A DNA stretch of 64,000 nt from Acanthosepion esculentum (lineage: Eukaryota; Mollusca; Cephalopoda; Sepiida; Sepiidae): contig OZ038492.1 in assembly GCA_964036315.1 (NCBI GenBank), forward strand, positions 34,662,618-34,726,617, read 5' to 3'. The notes below the pieces were generated by a model, which ran no database searches, was not told the DNA's origin, and was given only the letters and a program-made list of their open reading frames with translations. The first letter of the stretch is position 1, and every line of letters begins with the position of its first letter. The translations under genes and the position numbers were made by a program. This document shows, one piece after another, positions 56,776 to 64,000 of the stretch.

Positions 56776-57708
56776 TGCCGTCATCTAATAGAGAAGGAAA
56801 TGACACATTCTCCACTGCACACCCCGTAAGACTATCGGTACTCTGATATACTGATGTGCTCCCCTCTTTAGTTCTACCCATTCAAATATTTTTAGGTAAG
56901 TCTCACCAAATTACTTCCACGGAGTCGAATCGCCATTATTTCTTCCGTATTCCAATCGTAAGATGGAAGATCCCTTCAGAAGTCGTTTTCCCCTGAGACT
57001 ACTTTATGGATGCTCCTACGTGGATGCTCCCCGAAAACTACAAACCTGTACAAGTCAAGTGTCAAAAGCTTTCTATCGTCCTTATCCTCATAATCTTCAC
57101 TTCCTTCAGCAACACACTAGCAGGAGTGACTCTGGAGTCTTGTATTGTATGAACTTTAGTGGCAAAAATACCATTGCTTAAAATTTAATTCAACTCCATC
57201 TGAATAGAGAGTGGGTCATCTAGCCCTTTCAAATCAGAAAACTACAACCCGGAAGGTGTTCCTATCACCGTGAACTTGTAATGATCTGCTAATAAAGACG
57301 CTGAGTCAAAGTATCAAAAAGCTTTCGTAAACAAAGTGTATTTAATGGTTTTCTTTTTCTCAAATGTGTTCTCGCTTACTTTCGGAGCCAATTATGTTTA
57401 CATGGCAAAATATTTGCCGAAGCACTTTTTGGTGTAGACGATAATGAAGTATTCTCGTGTTAGTTCTTTTGGCATTTTTGCATCAGTTAGGTTCCGCATA
57501 TTAACCTCAGCGTTTGGCACGTTCTCCACAAGCAGCCTGACAAAAAGGGTTCCTCTTCGAAGATACGAAACAAATCATGTCATTAATTTCCTGATCGGTA
57601 TTTTACCCCGCGGAAATAATTTCAGAAAATGGAATGGCACAGCGAAAGAGAAAGAATTCGTTTACATATGTCGTGACATCAACCGTATAAAAGAAAGCAA
57701 AAAGTCAG

Positions 57709-57711
<3 letters not shown>
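56776..57711. other. No gene seen
   Basis: Unique-looking sequence with a 72-codon + frame (56963-57181) and the first about 90 codons of a frame at 57444-57917 that ends in His-Thr repeats from a CA microsatellite. Neither shows a domain I recognise. The second could be a fragment of an exon or old element, but nothing supports it. Confidence 0.45.
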
Positions 57712-57772
<61 letters not shown>

Positions 57773-57832
57773 GTGTGTTTGTGTGCATGCGTGCGTGTGT
57801 GTGCATGCGTGCGCGCGTATGTGCATGTGCAA
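57712..57832. repeat. (CA)n followed by (TG)n microsatellite
   Basis: CA at 57712-57769 then TG-rich with GCATGCGTGCG words. The two halves are complementary and could form a hairpin. Confidence 0.95.
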
Positions 57833-57962
57833 ACACAAATATCCATGGATCAAATATTTATATTTCTTTGCATGTAGGGACACATACATTTGTGCATTTG
57901 TAACCACAGATAAATAGATAGTAGATAGATATGATCAAGCACGGCTTTATATTTAATTCTGA

Positions 57963-57964
<2 letters not shown>

Positions 57965-58046
<82 letters not shown>

Positions 58047-58080
58047 CATTATATATATATATATATACACTTACATACAG

Positions 58081-58122
<42 letters not shown>
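57965..58122. repeat. Compound (AT)n/(CA)n microsatellite
   Basis: AT runs at 57965-58045 and 58051-58068, CA at 58080-58100, then AT to 58122. Confidence 0.95.
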
Positions 58123-58440
58123 GCACTCACAGTGCAAATTTAAGACTAGAGCAAAAGAGGAAAGCTTCGAATGACCTACCTATCGGGCATGTGTTAGTGG
58201 TTGGCAGAACAGCAGGACCTCAGAGGGGTATCCAAAAGACAAATCCTACTAAAAGAGTCATGATTGACCCCGTTCTGAAAGGATACAGTTCATAGAAGAA
58301 GAATGTGGTTATAGGTTTTCTTTTGAAGTGCTTAAGAGAGTGCTAACCGTTCGTTCTGACTATTTTCCTAAGCATTTTATGCCAATTTATCAAACATTTT
58401 CAAGGTATTCGTTATTAAGTGTCTTACGGTGTGGGAATAC

Positions 58441-58985
58441 AGGGTGTTCGAAAAGTCACTATGCATTTTTATCTTTATAAACAGACATGTTTCAGTATAG
58501 AATACAGGAGGAGAATATGATTGAAAATTATAAACAATGTTGAAAGTGACGCTTGTTAAAATTATCAACAGGCTTGGATCCTTCTTATTTGGTTTCTGAA
58601 CACCGCCATCTGTTGGCCGCATGAAATCGACCAAATGGACGCTGTTATCGAGATTATTTCCAGGCACCGAGTGTACGCTGAGGATCTCACAAAGTGTCAC
58701 GCCTATTTGGGAATAATTGCGTTCTGCAAACATGTTCTCCAGAATCTGCATAGATCTGTGAAAAGCGAGACCACCGTCCTGTTGAAGGCAGGAGTCACTG
58801 ATTTCCTCACTTGTCATCTGACCGATGAATCTCCCAAGAATAGCGCTTGCTGTTTATTTTGTTCACAAAGAAAATAGGGCCAGCAATTCGGCGTCTGAAA
58901 ATCACAAACCACACTCAAGCCTTGAGATCATGTCGGGGTGTTTGATGCAAACTGTGAAGATTATTGGAGAACCACAATTTTGGGT
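58441..58985 (-). pseudogene. Tc1/mariner-superfamily transposase remnant, copy A
   Basis: Minus strand: VGPIFF-like start near 58870, TSEEISDSCLQQDGG near 58815, FHRSMQILENMFAE, then a 3' end finishing at GGGTGTTCGAAAAGTCACTA. It is homologous to copy B at 59107, but about 60 bp including the third catalytic motif is deleted near 58680. Beyond 58985 it diverges from copy B. Frameshifted and inactive. Confidence 0.8.
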
Positions 58986-59106
58986 TTTGCGGATTAACGG
59001 ATTAATTTCCAAACTTCTACCCGGGAGTCATTTTGGACTTCATAAATACATTTGGACACCGGGGTAAAACCAGTGAACTGCACCTGAAACGCACTAGAGC
59101 GATATA

Positions 59107-60060
59107 CATGTTGTTCAGAAAGTCACTATGCATTTTTATCTTTATAAACAGACATGTTTCAGTATAGAATACAGGAGGAGAATATGAATGAAAATTATAA
59201 ACAATGTTGAAAGTGACGCTTGTTAAAATTATCAACAGGCTTGGATCCTTCGCATTTGGTTTCTGAACACCGCCATCTGTTGCCCGCATGAAATCGACCA
59301 AATGGACGCTGTTATCGATTCTTTCCAGTCACCCAGTGTGCTCGGACGATCACGATACACTGAAGGTTTTGCTGCTCCCCACAGATAAAAGTCTGGTGGA
59401 CTTAGATCTGGTTAGCGGAGATGGAGCGTCACACGTTTTTGGAAATAATGTGTTCTGCAAAAATGTTCTCTAAAATCTGCATAGATCTGTGAGAAGCGAG
59501 GCCAGTAGCAACGTCCTGTTGAAGGCATGAGTCACTGATTTCCTCACTTGTCATCTGACCGATAAAGATGGGATGAATCTCCCAAGAATAGCGCTCGCTC
59601 TTTATTTTGTTCATAAAGAAAATAGGGCCAACAATTCGACGCCTGAACATCACAAACCACACTCCAGCCTTGAGATCATGTAGGGGTGTTTGATGCAAAC
59701 TGTGAAGATTATTGGAGGACCACAATCTTCTCTTTTTCATTACCCGAGAGATGGGTTCGTCGGTTAAAAAATGTCACATCCAACACATTAGCAGAATTCT
59801 CTTCGATAAACCATCTGCAATAGTGCAGTCGCTTTTTATGATCACTTACTTTCAGTTCTTGTGTCGCCATTATTTTGCATAGAAAGAGTTTTCATTTTTA
59901 TCTGACGGCTTTATGAGCGCTTCCAAGACCGATATCTTGCTGCTGCACTAAAATTCGTAATGACTGTCTTGGACTCTGCAGCATACTGTCAGGAATATCT
60001 AACAGTTTCTTCCCGGATAGATTTGCTGGCCTTCCATTTTGGCATCTTTTTTTTTTAAAA
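59107..60060 (-). pseudogene. Tc1/mariner-superfamily transposase remnant, copy B
   Basis: Minus strand, in order across frameshifts: MPKWKASKSIREE near 60045, CRWFIEENSANVLDVTFF then TDEPIS (about 59815-59740), KKRRLWSSNNLHSLHQTPLH, FRRRIVGPIFF, SCLQQDVATGLASHRSMQIL, then near 59410 DLSPPDFYLWGAAKPSVY, and a 3' end GTTGTTCAGAAAGTCACTAT. Known: the DE.(W/P) ... W...NPH ... (F/L)QQDGA..H ... SPPDF.LWG order fits a DDE transposase of the Tc1/mariner (IS630-like) superfamily. All three acidic positions are recognisable, but stops and frameshifts separate them. Copies A and B lie in the same orientation about 666 bp apart, so a tandem duplication is likely. Confidence 0.82.
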
Positions 60061-60394
60061 ACTTATTCATCGTTCTTTTGATGGTTCTTGAATGGAATTT
60101 GAAGCTGGAAGTCAGAATATGAATGTTAGTAAACTTTACTGAAGACCAGAATGATCTTCTTCGTCTCACCAGCATTGCTCATTTCGGAAGACAGTGGGAT
60201 TGACACAAAACTATTTTAGAATGTTCTTTTTCTAGCTGAATAAATTTTCAGTGATTCAAGATGGCTAAACGTCTTATCTGAAAGCCTGGAAAAAAGAAAC
60301 TTAATTAATTTAGCGTTTTTTTTTTAGATATTAAACATTTTGTGTGATGGAATATTATGCTGTTACATGATTAGGACAATCTTTCTGTTACAGC
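60061..60394. other. No gene seen
   Basis: AT-rich spacer. I could not find a terminal repeat for copy B here. Confidence 0.45.
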
Positions 60395-60790
60395 CGGTAT
60401 AAGGATGATACGTTGCATCTAGTTAGTTCAACATTAAAACGGTGAAACCTATTTGCCAATCTAATTGACACTCGAAATCATACCGTAGATGCACAAAGAA
60501 GAAGAGCTCATTAGAACAAATATCGTGAAAATGATTGTAGAAAAAATACAGGGAAGTTACGACATGTCGCTGGGAAAGTTATTCGAGATGCCTGCACATG
60601 TCAGGATCGATTACATTAGAGACCATTCTTTGAATTTTGTCAAGAATCTCGAAATATATAATAGGAACACCAGAGCTTACATGGCAGCATTATTCAGTGC
60701 ACGGACGAAGAGTAGATTTATAAATAAGGTGGTATTTCCACGTGAAGTCCATTAAGAGACAACCAATGCGTTACGTTGTCTGAGTAAGGT
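60395..60790 (-). pseudogene. CR1/Jockey-like LINE RT C-terminal fragment
   Basis: The complement of TGCACGGACGAAGAGTAGAT, then CGATTACATTAGAGACCATT and GAAACCTATTTGCCAATCTA, aligns to FVRALN..., the RICNVIGPDL region and the TRLANRFHRFTV region of the CR1 copies. An 88-codon + frame (60489-60755) is antisense to it and not a gene. There is no 3' end. Confidence 0.75.
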
Positions 60791-60955
60791 TGAGGCTTGG
60801 CCTAAATTGATTTATATGAACAGCTTGAACAAATCTAAATTTAAAAAAAAATCTATATAGTCTATCAGTTTCGATCTCCAGTACAAGGCCCTATGTTGGG
60901 TATACATCGACAACGGTAAGTAGAAGTAAGTATATAGGGATACGCCTATTTATAT

Positions 60956-61035
60956 ATAGACGTAACCGAGTGGTAAGAATGTTATCGTTTTTCCCATGAG
61001 ACTCGGGATCGAATTGTCAAGGTGATTCTTCATAA
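60956..61035 (+). mobile_element. tRNA-like SINE head
   Basis: CGTAACCGAGTGGTAAGAAT (A-box-like, TAACCGAGTGG) is followed after about 35 bp by CTCGGGATCGAATTGTC (B-box-like, GGATCGAATTG). The spacing suits a tRNA promoter, but no full cloverleaf is evident. It is probably a SINE head or tRNA pseudogene. Confidence 0.5.
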
Positions 61036-61614
61036 TGTTGGTCAGAGGAGATGCGTATTGAAAGTCCTGGAGAATCATAGCACAGGTTAAACGAAGCGTT
61101 GTGAATTAAACTGGTGAAACGAAACTATTCGAGGGTGGCCGTTAGTGGCTATGCTAGCACGAAGTCAAAGGTCATCGTGACCGATGGTTTGAGCGTAATG
61201 GCAAGGTTCAAAGTTTGGTCACAGTAGATTATGCGCTCTACTCCAGAAGCAGTAATTCAGATCTTCCCAGTATAGTTGCATTATAAAGTAGATATAGTGA
61301 GTGTTAAAAAACAAAACAAAACAAAAACAAACAAAAAACACAAACGTGCCAGATTGGGCGTCTACAATAGAGATTAGCTCGCCACCCTACGAAAGGGTTG
61401 TATTCGAAAACAAGCAGCGAATACACACATTCACATCACTCGAAAGACCCAAACCTGTCCATCAATATGGCTGATACTAACATCCATGAGAGTGGCTCGT
61501 TGCATCTTCTCGGGCATACATTTCGGCTGACATGAAAGTGGAAAGATTATATTGAATAAATTGTTAGATCTGCTGTTAGAAAAGCTGGTTCACAGTGTTT
61601 TGTGAGACGATTTT
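61036..61614. other. No gene seen
   Basis: No recognisable element except an A-rich AAACAAAACAAAAC tract at 61308-61340. Confidence 0.5.
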
Positions 61615-62110
61615 TCTCTCCTTAATCTACCATACAATTCGTCCATACTTTGAATATTGCTGACACGTATAGTTCGGCACTTATGTTGTATATTTAGAGA
61701 TTCTTGATAAAATTCAAGGAAGAATCAGCAATATCTCAACTTCAGTCACTTTCCCACCGCCGTAATGTTGCTTCCCTGTACTTTTTCTATAAATACTTTC
61801 ATAGTAACTGATCTGATGAACTATTCGCTATGACACCTAGATTTTATGAATTTAAGCGCAGTACTAGATTGGCGGCAAGGTTTCATCAGTTCACAGTTGA
61901 ATTGGCTTGATGCAACCGTAAGTTCTATGTTAACAGTTTCTTTACTCGTATTTCTCTTTAGTAGAACTTGCTTCCGGTTACGTTTCCAAGGTAAATTTGA
62001 TCTTCAAAAATGTAAATACAATGTCAATTGTTATCTACTGTCTTCTTGATTACTCTTCTATTGTTCTCGCTCCTTAATAATTTTTCTCTTTTTTCTTGTT
62101 CTTACACTCT
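61615..62110 (+). pseudogene. CR1/Jockey-like LINE RT C-terminal fragment
   Basis: The + strand across frameshifts reads IRPYFEYC, EILDKIQGRISN, SDELFAMTPRFYEFKRSTRL, AARFHQFTVELA and KCKYNVNCYLLSS. The segment between the LDKIQ motif and HRR is partly deleted. Same region as at 32060 but much older. Confidence 0.8.
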
Positions 62111-62149
62111 TGTGTTCATGGTTTAATCCATTTCATAATATGTTGACAT

Positions 62150-62602
62150 TTTTACGTTATGTTTCGTGTGCGCAAATGATCGATCGAGAAAAATCGTCAA
62201 AGGTGTGTGTTTATAAACAGTAATTCGGATTTTGCTAAACAAGACGCTTCTCTGTGTCTGAATATATATGACAATTGCCATAAGGGTTACGGGTTCGATT
62301 CCTGTCAGAAGAGCGCATATTTTCTACGAAATTTCTCGAACATTCAGAAAATATATTAAATAATTGTTGGACTTAATTTCATATGTTATCATTGCTTACG
62401 TTAAGATACGTTTCGTGAGCGGAAATGATCGATGGAGAAAAATCGTCAAAGGTGTGTTTATAAACAGTAATTGGGATTTAGCTAACGAAGACGCTTCTAT
62501 GTGACTGAATGGTACAGCACATCAGATCAAATGACGATTCAGGCTGGATTTCTGTTAGAAGAGCGCATATTTTCTACGAAATTTCTTGACTATTCAGTCC
62601 GG
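62150..62602 (+). repeat. Tandem tRNA-like repeat, two copies (~241 bp period)
   Basis: Copies at about 62152-62350 and 62394-62600 share TTCGTG.GC..AAATGATCGAT, GAGAAAAATCGTCAAAGGTG, TTTATAAACAGTAATT.GGAT, AGACGCTTCT and GAAGAGCGCATATTTTCTAC. Inside each lies a tRNA-like stretch. Copy 1 keeps a T-arm with B box (GGGTTCGATTCC, stem ACGGG/CCTGT). Copy 2 keeps an A-box-like TGACTGAATGGTACAGCA. CTTCT/AGAAG could form an acceptor stem in both. Confidence 0.65.
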
Positions 62603-62677
62603 TAAATGTAATTAATACTGTTTAATTAAAAACTGACTAGTTACTAGAATAAATTATATCTATACGAATAACGTATA

Positions 62678-62682
<5 letters not shown>

Positions 62683-62740
<58 letters not shown>
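62683..62740. repeat. (AT)n microsatellite
   Basis: AT dinucleotides, about 58 bp. Confidence 0.95.
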
Positions 62741-62743
<3 letters not shown>

Positions 62744-63241
62744 GTACACACGAGGACGTTCCGAAAAATATCCATCTCTGATGTCATCAGTCCACAATAT
62801 ATGAAGTATCGTCTTTGGAGCGATCCTCGTGTTTGGCTGTGATATTTATAGATGGATAAATAGATATAACGCGAAAGATAGATAGATAGATAGATAGATA
62901 TAAAAAGGTGGTGATTCACAGTTTCACTCCTTAAGTAATCATACGACCACAATCAGATGATCGTTTAAGGCGCGAAACTTCCAATCACAATATTCTGTTG
63001 ATTTCTGTCTAAACACTGCTTATAACTACAAAACCTCTAGCCCCGATATTAAGCACCTTTCTTCCGATAAATATAGCACACTTATATTTTACCCTTCTCC
63101 AACGAAGTCCTCACTAATCAGATCCCACAAAGTGTATTGCTTCAAAGTGCCATCGGCAAAATGAGCTGTAACGTGCAGTCTGCACATGCTGTTCAAACTC
63201 CTAAGATCAATTGGGAACCGCTTCATTTGTGTGAGTCTGTC
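62741..63241. other. No gene seen; short (GATA)n at 62876-62901
   Basis: Spacer with one short GATA run. ATATTTATAGATGGATAAAT and neighbours are not recognised. Confidence 0.5.
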
Positions 63242-63245
63242 AGTG

Positions 63246-63282
<37 letters not shown>
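63242..63282. repeat. (GT)n microsatellite
   Basis: GT dinucleotides with one GC. Flanking sequence remains GT-rich to 63320. The His-Thr and Val-Cys frames are artefacts. Confidence 0.95.
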
Positions 63283-63284
<2 letters not shown>

Positions 63285-63526
63285 GTGTCCGGGTGTGTAT
63301 GTATGGGTGCGAGTATGTGTGACGAGATTGGATCTTTTGTCAATACGTCCCTAAAGTATAACGACATCTTCGCAATAAACTCTCAAATGATATAAAGACA
63401 ATATGCTTAATACAAATGCCGATAGGATTCATAACAACACAAACTTGATATTTCATCATTCCATACTTCATCCCAAACACGCGTAGCAATAGAAGACAAT
63501 GAGACTGCTTTCCCTTCCGAAGCCAA

Positions 63527-63706
63527 TATACTGATGCTGATGATATAGGTATACATAGCTGGAATAAGAATGATCTTGAAGAGAAAATCAGCATCCTCTA
63601 TCAAGTGTTACAAAAAATGGGACTCAAGATAAACCTTTTCAAAAAGCAAAACGGGTTTCTGAATTCCATTTTCGAGCCGTTATCCATGACAATACCAGAA
63701 CGTTCA
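63527..63706 (+). pseudogene. Reverse transcriptase palm fragment of a different LINE
   Basis: The + strand encodes YTDADDIGIHSWNKNDLEEK, ISILYQVLQKMGLKINLFKK and QNGFLNS in one open frame. (Y)ADDI followed by (N)DL...L...MGLKIN(..)KT is the RT motif C-D order. The sequence differs from both LINE families above (YADDTVLIA type and CR1). It is cut at 63707 by a 5S-like sequence, and the upstream frame is closed. Confidence 0.7.
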
Positions 63707-63825
63707 TGCTTACAGCACCTAGTTTTCTGAAGAGGTCACTCGTCTAGGCATTAACCAAACTCGATATTGCTTAACTTCTGTGATAGTACGAGAACATATT
63801 TTCCAACAGGATACGGTCGTAAGCC
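63707..63825 (-). pseudogene. 5S rRNA-like sequence
   Basis: Minus strand: GGCTTACGACCGTATCCTGT, ATCACAGAAGTTAAGCAATA, CGAGTTTGGTTAATGCCTAG, GAGTGACCTCTTCAG and TAGGTGCTGTAAGC. It is close to full length (about 119 nt) but more diverged in the box C region than the copy at 13816. No family 1 body follows it; it abuts the RT fragment. It may be a 3'-truncated SINE. Confidence 0.8.
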
Positions 63826-64000
63826 CTTTGTCACATCATATGTGTTTTTGGCTCGAAAGGGTATTCTTTGACCTCTGCCAGTCCTCCATATAAGGACAAG
63901 TCGTTTGCGTCGTTACGTTAGTTTGCACAGCTTTCTTGAAACCATTATACCAAAACTGGACAGTCAAAGCAACGCATATGGTGTATACTAGCTGTTTTTA

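Noticed and set aside
57444..57917. 157-codon + frame with His-Thr repeats
   Set aside because: Half is a CA microsatellite and the rest has no recognised domain, so there is no support for a gene.
60489..60755. 88-codon + frame
   Set aside because: It is antisense to a CR1-like RT fragment.

Overview
The window looks like gene-free, repeat-dense nuclear DNA from an invertebrate animal. A cephalopod mollusc such as an octopus is my best guess. This rests on the mix of repeats: CR1/Jockey-like and RTE-like LINE fragments, Tc1/mariner remnants, SINEs with 5S rRNA or tRNA heads, and long AT and GATA microsatellites. That assignment is inference. No open reading frame above 60 codons looks like a host gene. 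The longest frames are microsatellite translations, antisense readings of repeats, or pieces of dead transposons. There is no sign of bacterial gene organisation, operons or CRISPR.

Layout. 1-15 kb is a nest of old transposons: a mariner 3' end, an RTE-like LINE interrupted by a probable solo LTR, three clusters of a 120-bp tandem repeat, a Tc1 fragment, a foldback region, and a CR1 copy split by SINEs. 15-36 kb mixes microsatellites (GATA, AT, GAA/TTC, polypyrimidine) with more LINE and CR1 3' ends, a 670-bp non-autonomous hAT element with an exact 8-bp target duplication, hairpin MITE-like elements and a 590-bp probable solo LTR inside another LINE. 36.9-56.8 kb is one satellite array of almost 20 kb. 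56.8-64 kb returns to dispersed repeats: a duplicated Tc1/mariner-family transposase remnant, CR1 fragments, tandem tRNA-like repeats, and an RT fragment cut by a 5S-derived sequence.

The satellite is the outstanding feature. Its basic monomer is about 24 bp with the core TCCAATCCTCAC. Six diverged monomers (five of 24 bp, one of 23 bp) form a 143-bp higher-order unit present about 130 times. Above that are 71-bp half-units, 429-bp and 1072-bp super-repeats, and multi-kb duplications inside the array at offsets of 6362/5218 bp and 8004 bp. The + strand is about 38% C and 6% G throughout, and nearly every monomer carries CCAAT. The edges are diverged and the centre homogenised.

The elements do not form a pathway. 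They record layered insertion, with later elements sitting inside earlier ones, followed by tandem amplification. All family names come from motifs read by eye, and positions are approximate (a few bases to tens of bases) unless a target duplication fixes them.
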